From positions 7,159,501-7,223,500 of the forward strand of contig NZ_CP108143.1 in assembly GCF_036206005.1 (NCBI RefSeq): a stretch of DNA of 64,000 nt. Direction: 5' to 3'. The notes below the pieces were generated by a model, which did no database searches, was not told the DNA's origin, and saw only the letters and a list, made by a program, of their open reading frames with translations. Origin of the DNA: Streptomyces sp. NBC_00178 (GTDB lineage Bacteria > Actinomycetota > Actinomycetes > Streptomycetales > Streptomycetaceae). This document shows, piece by piece, positions 42,983-50,517 of the stretch (positions within the stretch are counted from its first letter, which is position 1; every line of letters starts with the position of its first letter). A program made the position numbers and the translations under genes.

Positions 42983-43705
42983 GTGTCGAAGATCATTGCG
43001 GTGGTGTCCGGCGGAATCGACTCCGTCACCATGGCCTATCACCTCCGGGCCCAAGGCCACGAGCTGCACTTGCTGGGGATCGACTACGGCCAGCGCCACC
43101 GGCGCGAACTCGCCTGCGCCCGACTCGCGGCCCGGCGTCTCGGCGCCCCGTACGAGGAGGCCGACCTCTCCGGGGCTCGTGGGGTCCTGCGCGGGTCCTC
43201 CCTCACCGACATGTCCGTCGAGGTCCCGGTCGAGGGCGGCGGCGCCGTCACGGGGACGGAAGGCGACGGCGTCGCCGTCCCGGGCCGCCCCAACATCGTC
43301 CCCAACCGCAATGCCCTGCTGCTCTCGGCGGCATTCGCGCTCGCCGTCGTGGAACGAGCCGAGGCCGTGGCCTTCGGGATCATGGCGGAGGACATCGGCC
43401 CCTCGGACACCTCGCTGGAGTTCCTGGACGCCTTCCTGGCCATGGAACGCATCGCGACACGCGGTCACGCGCACCCAGACCTGAACCTCCTCGCGCCCTT
43501 GGCCCACCTGCGCAAGCGCGAGGTCATCGCGCTCGGCGACCGGCTGTCCGTGCCGTTCGAGGACACCTGGACGTGCTTCCGCGGCGAGGAGCTCCACTGC
43601 GGGCGCTGCGCCTCCTGCACCGAGCGCCGCGGGGCATTCGTCACCGCCGGCGTTCCGGACCCCACCGTCTACGCCGCCGAGGCGGCGGCCGTCGAAGAGG
43701 TGTGA
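42983..43705 (+). CDS. queC: 7-cyano-7-deazaguanine (preQ0) synthase QueC
   Basis: 240 aa, standard QueC length. The PP-loop SGGIDSVTMAYHL binds ATP; GIDYGQRHRRELACA follows as in all QueC. Substrate-loop VPGRPNIVPNRNALLLSAAF is intact. The four zinc cysteines are in TWTCFRGEELHCGRCASCTERR. QueC turns 7-carboxy-7-deazaguanine into preQ0 using ATP and ammonia. GTG start at 42983 with GAGGA 7 nt upstream. First gene of the operon; one base separates its stop from the aminotransferase GTG. Confidence 0.95.
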   Translation: MSKIIAVVSGGIDSVTMAYHLRAQGHELHLLGIDYGQRHRRELACARLAARRLGAPYEEADLSGARGVLRGSSLTDMSVEVPVEGGGAVTGTEGDGVAVPGRPNIVPNRNALLLSAAFALAVVERAEAVAFGIMAEDIGPSDTSLEFLDAFLAMERIATRGHAHPDLNLLAPLAHLRKREVIALGDRLSVPFEDTWTCFRGEELHCGRCASCTERRGAFVTAGVPDPTVYAAEAAAVEEV

Positions 43706-43706
43706 T

Positions 43707-44969
43707 GTGAACGTGTTCGAGGAGCTGGAATCCGAGGTCCGCAGCTACAGCCGGGCGTGGCCCGTGGTCTTCGACCAGGCCCGGGGAAGCTGGCTCCACG
43801 ACGAGGACGGCCGCCGCTATCTGGACTTCTTCACCGGCGCCGGAGCGCTGAACTACGGCCACAACCCGCCCGTCCTGAAGCGCGCGCTGATGGACTATCT
43901 CAGCCGGGACGGCGTCGCTCACTCCCTGGACATGTTCACCGTGGCCCGGAGGCACTTCCTGGAAGCGCTGCGGGAAACGGTTCTCGCTCCCCGCGACCTC
44001 GACTACCGCGTGGTCTTTCCCGGACCGGGCGGGGCGAACGCGGTCGAGGCCGCGCTGAAGCTCGCCCGTCGAGTCACCGGCCGCACCACCGTGGTCAGCT
44101 TCACGAACTCGTTCCACGGCATGACGCTCGGCGCCCTCGCCGTCAGTGGCAACGCGGCCAAGCGCGCCGCCGCCGGAGTCCCGCTCACGCACACGGTCGC
44201 GCTGCCGTACGACGGCTACGGGACCGACGCACCCGAGTTGCTGGACCGCATGATCGGCGATCCCGGCAGCGGCCTGGACAAACCCGCCGCCGTGATCGTG
44301 GAGACGGTCCAGGGCGAGGGCGGGGTGCGCGCGGCCTCGGACGAGTGGTTGCGCTCCCTCGCCGAGGTCTGCCGCCGGCACGCCGTGCTGCTCGTCGTGG
44401 ACGACGTGCAGATGGGCTGCGGCCGCACGGGGCCGTTCTTCAGCTTCGAGGACGCCGGGATCGTCCCGGACATGGTGTGCCTGTCGAAGTCCATCGGCGG
44501 CTATGGCTTTCCCCTGGCGCTGACGCTGATCCGCCCCGAACTCGACGTCTGGAAGCCCGGCGAACACAACGGCACGTTCCGCGGCGTGGGCCCCGCTTTC
44601 GTCACCGGCGCCGCGGCCCTGCGGGCCTACTGGTCGGGCAACGACCTTGAGAAGGCCGTGCGCCGCTCAGGCGAACGCCTCGCATCCGCCCTGGGGGCGA
44701 TCGCCGACAGCCACAGCGCCGCCCGGCTCACCGTCAGCGGCCGGGGTCTCGCCATGGGGCTCGGCTTCCGGGAAGCCCCCGGGGCCGACGGCGGTGATCT
44801 GGCCTCCCGGGTCTCCACAGGGGCGTTCCGCCGGGGACTCCTGGTCGAGACCTCCGGCGCGGACGGCTCCGTCGTCAAACTCCTGCCCCCGCTCACCGTC
44901 ACCGAGAGCGAGCTGGACCAGGGCATCGACATCCTCGCCTCGGCCGTCGACGCGGTCCTGCATCCCTGA
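43707..44969 (+). CDS. class III aminotransferase, EctB-like (diaminobutyrate-forming)
   Basis: 420 aa. The sequence closely follows diaminobutyrate-2-oxoglutarate transaminase: FEELESEVRSYSRAWPVVFD, FFTGAGALNYGHNPPVLKRA, VSFTNSFHGMTLGALAVSGN, VETVQGEGGVRAASDEW and the PLP lysine in VCLSKSIGGYGFPLALTL. EctB makes L-2,4-diaminobutyrate from aspartate semialdehyde and glutamate. ectA and ectC are absent, so this is not ectoine synthesis; inside a preQ0 cluster it probably supplies diaminobutyrate or a similar amine. One change from canonical EctB is FPGPGGANAVEAALK where FPGPTGTNAVEAALK is usual. GTG 43707 with GAAGAGG upstream. Confidence 0.88.
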   Translation: MNVFEELESEVRSYSRAWPVVFDQARGSWLHDEDGRRYLDFFTGAGALNYGHNPPVLKRALMDYLSRDGVAHSLDMFTVARRHFLEALRETVLAPRDLDYRVVFPGPGGANAVEAALKLARRVTGRTTVVSFTNSFHGMTLGALAVSGNAAKRAAAGVPLTHTVALPYDGYGTDAPELLDRMIGDPGSGLDKPAAVIVETVQGEGGVRAASDEWLRSLAEVCRRHAVLLVVDDVQMGCGRTGPFFSFEDAGIVPDMVCLSKSIGGYGFPLALTLIRPELDVWKPGEHNGTFRGVGPAFVTGAAALRAYWSGNDLEKAVRRSGERLASALGAIADSHSAARLTVSGRGLAMGLGFREAPGADGGDLASRVSTGAFRRGLLVETSGADGSVVKLLPPLTVTESELDQGIDILASAVDAVLHP

Positions 44970-44996
44970 ACACGCACCACACGAAAGGAACCTTCC

Positions 44997-45998
44997 ATGG
45001 ATGACGCCATCCCCACCATCGACCTCGGGGCCTGGCGAAGCGCCTCCCCCCAGGAGCGGCGGAGCACCGCGACGGCACTGGACCGGGTGCTCCGCGAGAC
45101 GGGCATGTTCCTCCTGGAGGGCCACGGCGTGCCGAGGGCGGCGATGGACGATCTACGCGCGCGGGGAAAGGAGTTCTTCGCCCTGCCTCACGACGCCAAG
45201 AAGCCGTACGCCGTCGGCGCGTCGTACGAGAGCGGATGGCTGGAGAGACACCCCGGCGGCGGTGTCGGGGTGCCCCGCGAGGAAGGTGTGGAACCGCCCG
45301 CGGCACCCGACCTCCACGAATCCTTCTACGCCGGCCCCGCCCATCGGACGGGCGACGAGGCGGTCGACCGCTACTGCTACCCGTCCAACCGCTGGCCCGA
45401 CCCGGTCCTCCCCGGGCTGCGCCCGGCCGTCGACACGTACACCGATCACATGCAGCGCGTGGCCCACTCCCTCAACGAACTGTTCGCCCAGGTGCTCGGC
45501 CTGCCCGACGACTTCTTCACCCGGCGGGCCACCCGCGCCACCTGGACCCAGAACGTCAGCTGGTACCCGTCGCTCAACACCGTGGGGACGGTGGCGAGCG
45601 GGCAGATGCGCAACGGCCCGCACACCGATCTCGGCACCTTCACGATCCTCAGCCGGCAGCAGGGTGTGGGCGGCCTGCAGGCGTGGAACGAAGCCGAGGG
45701 CTGGTTCGCGCCCCCCTACGGGCCCGACGCGCTGGTGGTGAACCTCGGGGACCTCATGGAGCGGTGGACCGACGGGCGCTGGCGGGCACTGCGCCACCGG
45801 GTACTGGCGCCCAGCCCCAGCGCTCCCGACGAGGAACTGCTGTCCCTCGTGTACTTCTTCGAGTCCGACCCGGACACGCTCGTCGAACCCCTGGCCCCGC
45901 CCGTCGGCGGGGGCGCGGGGATGAAACCCGTCCTCGCCCGCCGGTCGGTGCTGGAGAAGCTCGGCGTACACCTGGACGCCACCCAGTTCCCGGCCTGA
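44997..45998 (+). CDS. IPNS-family Fe(II) oxygenase lacking the usual 2-oxoglutarate Arg
   Basis: 333 aa. DIOX_N at about 5-120 (IPTIDLGAW, LRETGMFLLEGHGVP). The double-stranded beta-helix carries the iron triad His209, Asp211 (GPHTDLGTFTIL) and His267 (LRHRVLAP). In this family the strand after the distal His reads Arg-x-Ser (e.g. RLSLVFF) and that Arg binds the 2-oxoglutarate carboxylate; here it is Leu-Leu-Ser (EELLSLVYFFE). The enzyme may use another anchor, another co-substrate, or none. Product unknown; hydroxylation or oxidative cyclisation of the amino-acid part is plausible. ATG 44997 with GAAAGGAA upstream. Mid-operon. Confidence 0.87.
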   Translation: MDDAIPTIDLGAWRSASPQERRSTATALDRVLRETGMFLLEGHGVPRAAMDDLRARGKEFFALPHDAKKPYAVGASYESGWLERHPGGGVGVPREEGVEPPAAPDLHESFYAGPAHRTGDEAVDRYCYPSNRWPDPVLPGLRPAVDTYTDHMQRVAHSLNELFAQVLGLPDDFFTRRATRATWTQNVSWYPSLNTVGTVASGQMRNGPHTDLGTFTILSRQQGVGGLQAWNEAEGWFAPPYGPDALVVNLGDLMERWTDGRWRALRHRVLAPSPSAPDEELLSLVYFFESDPDTLVEPLAPPVGGGAGMKPVLARRSVLEKLGVHLDATQFPA

Positions 45999-46052
45999 CC
46001 CACCCAGACCGACTCAGGTCCGTATCCGCCGTAGAGAGGCTTCAGCCGCGTC

Positions 46053-46415
46053 ATGACCTTGCACATCACCAAGCGATTCGACTTCTCCGCCAGTCACCGG
46101 CTCGAGGGCCTGCCGGAGAGCCACCAGTGTGCACGTCTGCACGGACACAACTACGCGGTGGAACTCCAACTGAGCGCCGAGCGTTCCGCGCTGACGAGCA
46201 CCGGCTTCGTCCGCGACTACGGCGACCTCTCGGTGTTCAAGAAGTGGCTCGACGACACCCTCGACCACCGTCACCTCAACGACGTCTTCGACGAGAACCC
46301 GACCGCAGAGAACCTCGCCGTCTGGATGTTCGGGCAGTGGGAGAAGGACTTCCCAGAACTGACGGCGGTCCGCGTCTCGGAGACCCCCAAGACCTGGGCG
46401 GAGTACCGGCCCTGA
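46053..46415 (+). CDS. queD: 6-carboxy-5,6,7,8-tetrahydropterin synthase QueD
   Basis: 120 aa, PTPS/QueD family. Zinc His ligands are in FSASHRLEG and LHGHNY; the catalytic Cys is in HQCARLHGHNY; the second half has LDHRHLNDVF and NPTAENLAVWMF, where Glu binds the pterin. QueD converts dihydroneopterin triphosphate, made by FolE, to carboxytetrahydropterin, the QueE substrate. ATG 46053. It lies between the oxygenase and queE on the same strand. Confidence 0.95.
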   Translation: MTLHITKRFDFSASHRLEGLPESHQCARLHGHNYAVELQLSAERSALTSTGFVRDYGDLSVFKKWLDDTLDHRHLNDVFDENPTAENLAVWMFGQWEKDFPELTAVRVSETPKTWAEYRP

Positions 46416-46481
46416 CCTCGGCCCGCCCCCAGCACCCATCACAAACGGCTCATGCCCGACACGAAGAGGAGGTGGTGCCCT

Positions 46482-47200
46482 GTGGAACCGGAACTCGTCG
46501 TCAATGAGATCTTCGGCCCCACTTGACCGTCCAGGGAGAGGGACGGTCGCTCGGCCGCAGGTGCGGCTTCCTGCGGCTCGGCGGCTGCAACCTGTCCTGC
46601 CGCTGGTGCGACACGCCCTACACCTGGGACTGGCAGGGCACCAGCGACAGCGGCGTTCGCTACGACCCCAGGACCGAACTGCACCGGCGATCGGTCGCGT
46701 CGGTCGCCGAGGAACTCCTGGGACTCGGTGTCGACCTCATCGTGATCTCCGGAGGGGAACCCCTGAGCCAGCAGGTGCGCCTGCTGCCCCTGGTCGACAT
46801 CCTCCTCGACGCCGGCATGGAGGTGGAGTTCGAGACCAACGGGACACGCGTCCCCCACGAGCGGCTGGTGCGGCCCGGCCTACGCTTCAACGTCTCGCCG
46901 AAGCTGTCGCACGCCGGCGACCCGGCCGAGCGGCGCATCGTCCCGCAGGCACTGCGACGGTTCGCCGTCACACCGGGGACCACCTTCAAGTTCGTCTGCC
47001 GCACCACCGCGGACCTGGACGAGGTGGCCGCGCTCGTGGCCGACCACGGCATCGACTCGGTGTGGATCATGCCCGAGGGGCAGAGCCCCGACGAAATCAA
47101 CAGACATATGAAGGAAATCGTCTCCTCGGTCATCGACCGGGGATGGAACGTGACCACCCGGCTGCACACGCTGGTCTGGGGACATGAGAGAGGCGTCTGA
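46482..47200 (+). CDS. queE: 7-carboxy-7-deazaguanine synthase QueE, with apparent frameshift
   Basis: Radical-SAM enzyme. The main frame from TTG 46523 reads TVQGEGRSLGRRCGFLRLGG, then CNLSCRWC (Cys-x3-Cys-x2-Cys cluster motif), CDTPYTWDW, GGEPLSQQ, FETNGTR, FNVSPKLSHAGD and TTRLHTLVWG. The conserved N-terminus lies in another frame: GTG 46482 (AGGAGG 11 nt upstream) reads VEPELVVNEIFGPT then TGA at 46524. Adding one C to the CCCC run at 46517-46520, or a -1 slip there, restores VEPELVVNEIFGPHLTVQGE. So this is a mutation, a sequencing error, or programmed slippage. Without the N-terminal strand the enzyme is probably impaired. It rearranges carboxytetrahydropterin to carboxydeazaguanine. 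Coordinates cover both frames. Confidence 0.85.
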
Positions 47201-47201
47201 A

Positions 47202-47786
47202 GTGACCATGAACACCGTCGTACCGCGGACCGGAGCCGAGGAGAGCGGCGCCGACCCGCTCGTGGACCTGGCGCAACGCCTGCTCAAGGAGATCGGGGAG
47301 GACCCCGACCGGGACGGGCTGCGACAGACGCCCGAACGGTTCGCGCGCTGGTGGCGTGAGTTCATCGACTACGATCCCGGAACCATCGACACCCTCTTCG
47401 AGACCACGACCACCAGCCAGATGGTGGTGGTCTCGGACATCCGGGTGTGGTCGCTGTGCGAACACCACCTCCTCCCGTTCAACTGCTCGGTCGACATCGC
47501 GTACCGGCCCACCCACCGGCTCCTCGGCCTGTCGAAGTTCGCCCGGGTGGCCCACCGCCACGCCCACCGCCTCCAGGTGCAGGAGCGGCTGGTCGCCGAC
47601 ATCGCCCAGGAGGTGGCGGACATCACGGAGACCCAGGACGTCGCGGTGATCGCCAAGGGGGAGCACCTCTGCATGACGATGCGCGGCATCAAGGCCAGCG
47701 CCGAGATGACCTCCACCGCGTTCCTCGGAGCGTTCGGCGACGACAGCACCCTGCGCAGCGAACTGTTCGCACTGCTGCGCTCGTGA
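47202..47786 (+). CDS. folE: GTP cyclohydrolase I FolE
   Basis: 194 aa, full-length type I enzyme. Zinc ligands are in WSLCEHHLLPF and GEHLCMTMRG; RYDP-like FIDYDPGTID, GLSKFARVAHRHAHRLQVQE and SAEMTSTAFLGAF are all present. It converts GTP to dihydroneopterin triphosphate, the first step of preQ0 synthesis. A pathway-dedicated copy in a cluster is typical of deazapurine clusters. The GTG at 47202 fits the AGAGAGG SD at 47185-47191; ATG 47184 (overlapping queE) and ATG 47208 are alternatives. Last gene of the first operon, convergent with the LuxR gene. Confidence 0.95.
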   Translation: MTMNTVVPRTGAEESGADPLVDLAQRLLKEIGEDPDRDGLRQTPERFARWWREFIDYDPGTIDTLFETTTTSQMVVVSDIRVWSLCEHHLLPFNCSVDIAYRPTHRLLGLSKFARVAHRHAHRLQVQERLVADIAQEVADITETQDVAVIAKGEHLCMTMRGIKASAEMTSTAFLGAFGDDSTLRSELFALLRS

Positions 47787-47853
47787 GGCGGTAGCCGCCG
47801 CGGCGGCCTGCGACCACCCCTGTCGGGTGCGCCACGGGCCGCCGCTCCGGCCG

Positions 47854-48573
47854 TCACATGTAGCCCTCCCGGATGGCGTATGCGACCGCGTGCGCGCGAT
47901 TGCGCAGGTGCAGGCGGGTCATCGTGTCGTGCAGGACGCCCTTGATGGTGCGCTCGGAGTAACCCAGCTGCTCCGCTATCTCCTTGGTCGCCAGTCCATG
48001 CGCCACCAGTTCCAGCACGTTCAGTTCGCGGCCGGTGGGGCGGCCGGTCGCCACCGTGCTCAGAGCCGTGCCCTGCGCCCGGCGCTCGAGGTGGGTGAGG
48101 AGCCGACGGAGCAGATCCCCCGGCATGTTCCCCTCGTTGCGGGCCGTGGCCTGAATGGCTTTCACCAGTCCGGCGGGCGTGGCCTGATGGCGCCAGACGA
48201 CCGCTGAGATACCTGCCTCGACAACTATGTTCAAGCGGTTCTCATCGAGCTCGTCGACCACCAGCACCACGCGTTTCGCGTGGTCCGAGGTCACCTTGCG
48301 CAATCTGGTGACCGATGGGGCGTCCAGCCGGTCGTCCAGCACCAAGGCCACGCCGCGCGCGGGGCCGTCGGCAGCACGATTCCTGTCCAGGAGCAGGGAT
48401 ATCCCGCGTTGATGGCCTATGTGGGCCATCACACCCGCACGGGTGAGGAGGTCTCCGCCGTACAGCACGACGGGGATGGGAGATGACGACATGTGTGCCT
48501 CGAGATCGATCGGCTCCCGATGCTCAGTGTGAACGGACACATCGGTGCGCAGGGTGGGGTGAGACCGAGACAT
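47854..48573 (-). CDS. LuxR/NarL-type transcriptional regulator
   Basis: 239 aa. A receiver-like N-terminal domain (VVLYGGDLLTRAGVMAHIGH, VALVLDDRLDAPSV, RVVLVVDELDE) lacks a clear acidic pocket and phospho-acceptor Asp, so it may be phosphorylation-independent. The C-terminal LuxR HTH is TGRELNVLELVAHGLATKEI, AEQLGYSERTIKGVLHDTMT. Start at ATG 48573 (AAAGGA 6-11 nt upstream); ATG 48492 with GAGG is an alternative. It lies between the two halves of the cluster and reads towards folE, so it is the likely pathway-specific regulator. Confidence 0.88.
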   Translation of the reverse strand: MSRSHPTLRTDVSVHTEHREPIDLEAHMSSSPIPVVLYGGDLLTRAGVMAHIGHQRGISLLLDRNRAADGPARGVALVLDDRLDAPSVTRLRKVTSDHAKRVVLVVDELDENRLNIVVEAGISAVVWRHQATPAGLVKAIQATARNEGNMPGDLLRRLLTHLERRAQGTALSTVATGRPTGRELNVLELVAHGLATKEIAEQLGYSERTIKGVLHDTMTRLHLRNRAHAVAYAIREGYM

Positions 48574-48836
48574 TTTCGTCCTTTGCTGGCAAGCATGCGG
48601 TGAAGCCCCCGTACTGACCGGAGATCGTAATTCCTGGAAGCCCTTCCACCGGAGAGTGAGACCTCGCCGCCACGCCATGTTGGCGCGAAATACGTGTGTG
48701 TGGCCGAAAGTAGCTGACGCTGCTTGCGTGCGATGGGGGAGTGCGTATTACTGCTTGAACCTGTGTAGTGAAGAACATGTGAAGGCGTCAGGTGTCAAGG
48801 AGTCGCACATCTTGCGAGCTTCGGGCGTACCAGGCA

Positions 48837-48920
48837 TCAAATCCACGGCTGGTGCGCAAACGGGTGCAGTGAGCACGAGCAGTGCGACTCAGCTGACTGC
48901 TGGGCAGACAGCGTTGTCAT
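48837..48920 (-). CDS. candidate 27-aa peptide ORF
   Basis: Minus-strand ATG at 48920 to TGA at 48837 encodes MTTLSAQQSAESHCSCSLHP plus FAHQPWI. Its features are a polar first half, a Cys-Ser-Cys pair and an aromatic end. The upstream AAGAGACGG is a weak SD. It may be a leader peptide, a precursor peptide, or chance; codon use is not strongly Streptomyces-like. Reported only because it sits inside the control region of a cluster with an ATP-grasp ligase. Confidence 0.2.
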   Translation of the reverse strand: MTTLSAQQSAESHCSCSLHPFAHQPWI

Positions 48921-48988
48921 GGCCGTCTCTTGCTCGTTCACCGTCGCAATCAAGACAGCTCGCGATGACACACTCGCCGGATCCGTGA

Positions 48989-49012
48989 CCGCAGTGCAGT
49001 TACGTGACTGCG
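48989..49012. promoter_or_regulatory. nested inverted repeats upstream of the ATP-grasp gene
   Basis: CCGCAGT (48989-48995) pairs with ACTGCGG (49006-49012), and inside it GCAGTTACGTGACTGC (48996-49011) is a 16-bp dyad with one mismatched pair. About 230 bp before the ATP-grasp start. A plausible binding site for the LuxR-type regulator. Confidence 0.45.
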
Positions 49013-49241
49013 GGTATGGCCCTGCGGCAACGTGACCGCGGACTCGGACCCGCGGAAGAGGCGATCCAGTCCCAGCGTCGTACCGACCGGGCGGGCCATC
49101 TGCACCTTCGGCCGTCCAGCCGCCCGTCGGAACGGTCTGGACGTACATGTCCCCGCCGCCCGACCGGCCTGAACAATGACGGACAGCACGCCCCCGGCCC
49201 GCGGTACCCCCGGCAGGCCACACCTCAAGGAGAGACGGCAC

Positions 49242-50516
49242 ATGACCACCAGCCCACCCGCGGTAATCCTTGTGGATCCGGTGCGGCAGCACGGGAAGCC
49301 CTTCAAGACCGCTGTCCGTGAACTCGGTTACTCCGTCGTCTCCCTGTACACCAACGAATTCCTCGCCTCCCCGGACGGCCACGCCGACGGCGACGACCTG
49401 TCCTTCTACTCCGCTGACCCGCTGGAGGCCGAGCGACTCATCACCGCCTCGGGCGTCGACGCACGGGCGGTGGTTCCCTGCCTGGAACCCGCGGTGCACC
49501 TGACCGACGTGCTGGCTCACCGGCTCGGTCTGCCCGGCAACGACCACACCCTCGCCCGCGCGCGACGGGACAAGTCGGTGATGCGGGCACACGCCGCCGA
49601 CGCCGGTGTCCGGATCCCGGAGTTCCGACTCGTCCACTCGGCCGACGACATAGCGGCGGCGGCCCGCGAGGTGGGATTCCCGGTCATCGTCAAACCCACG
49701 ATGGGCGCCGGCTCCCAGGGTGTGTGTGTCTACTCCACCGCCGCCGACCTGGAGGGGCGGGAGCCACCGGCCGCCCACGACATCTACCACGAGCCCGTAC
49801 GCGCCTGGCTCGTCGAACGCTACGTGCGAGGACGGGAGTTCGCAGTCAACTTCTTCAGTGCGGACGGTGAGCACCGGTTCGTCGACATGTGGGAGTACCG
49901 TCGTCCGGACGACTCAGACTACGACTTCCCCCTCTGGGACATCGTCCAGGCCGGACCCGACCACGCCGACCGCGCACGCGTGGAGGAGTACACCCGCAGC
50001 GTCCTGGACGCGTTCGGCATCCGGCGGGGCCCCAGCCACACGGAGGTCAAGTGCACCCCCGACGGCGTCTATCTGATCGAGGTAGGAGCCCGGCTCTCGG
50101 GCGGCCCGGCCGTCGACCTGTGGACCGCCCACGGCGGGCTGCGCCCCTTCCACGACACGATCGCCTGCTACCTCGGGCAGCGGCCGGCCCTGTTCGACCG
50201 GCCGGCCGGCTTCCCGGTCCGCCTCGGCTCGGTCGTCGTGCACAACGAGCAAGGCCCGGGCACCCTCGTCGCAGTTCACGGAGCCGAGCAGGCCGCCGCC
50301 CTCCCCGGGGTGGACAACGTCGAACTCGGCTATGCGCCCGGCGAGTACGTCCCGGCGACCAACGACAACGTCAGTATTCCCTTCAGCGCCACCGTCCACG
50401 GAGCCGACCCCGAAGCCGTCCTCGCCACCCTGGCCGCCATCAGGTCCCTGGTGCGGGTGGAGACGCGGCCGGACCTGCCCCAGCACGTCACCGACGTGAC
50501 CACGGCAGCCCACTGA
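49242..50516 (+). CDS. ATP-grasp carboxylate-amine ligase
   Basis: 424 aa. N-terminal Rossmann-like part (AVILVDPVRQHGKPFKTAVR), central domain and ATP-grasp core: RRDKSVMRAHAADAGVRIPE, GFPVIVKPTMGAGSQGVCVY, VERYVRGREFAVNFF and the metal-binding HTEVKCTPDGVYLIEVGARL. The pattern is that of L-amino-acid ligases/carnosine-synthase-like enzymes, which form amide bonds through acyl phosphates. In this cluster it could join carboxydeazaguanine or an amino acid to a diaminobutyrate-type amine (inference). ATG 49242 with AAGGAG (49228-49233). One base separates it from the MFS gene. Confidence 0.9.
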   Translation: MTTSPPAVILVDPVRQHGKPFKTAVRELGYSVVSLYTNEFLASPDGHADGDDLSFYSADPLEAERLITASGVDARAVVPCLEPAVHLTDVLAHRLGLPGNDHTLARARRDKSVMRAHAADAGVRIPEFRLVHSADDIAAAAREVGFPVIVKPTMGAGSQGVCVYSTAADLEGREPPAAHDIYHEPVRAWLVERYVRGREFAVNFFSADGEHRFVDMWEYRRPDDSDYDFPLWDIVQAGPDHADRARVEEYTRSVLDAFGIRRGPSHTEVKCTPDGVYLIEVGARLSGGPAVDLWTAHGGLRPFHDTIACYLGQRPALFDRPAGFPVRLGSVVVHNEQGPGTLVAVHGAEQAAALPGVDNVELGYAPGEYVPATNDNVSIPFSATVHGADPEAVLATLAAIRSLVRVETRPDLPQHVTDVTTAAH

Positions 50517-50517
50517 C

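Larger units (their letters stand above)
48574..49241. other. AT-richer control region between LuxR and ATP-grasp genes
   Basis: 668 bp, the main divergent control region of the cluster. The section 48670-48850 is less GC-rich than its surroundings. It contains a candidate 27-codon minus-strand ORF (48837-48920) and nested inverted repeats at 48989-49012. No clear -35/-10 pair was assigned. Confidence 0.5.

Noticed and set aside
43707-44969. Ectoine biosynthesis
   Set aside because: Only an EctB-like gene is present; no ectA, ectC or ectD nearby, and the neighbours belong to preQ0 synthesis.
42983-47786. Queuosine tRNA modification or Dpd-type DNA modification locus
   Set aside because: No TGT, QueF, QueA, QueG or DpdA-K genes; the exporter, ligase and LuxR regulator fit a natural-product cluster better.
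47794-47807. GCCGCCGCGGCGGC palindrome between folE and LuxR as a terminator
   Set aside because: It has no loop and is simple GC repeat; too weak to support a terminator call.
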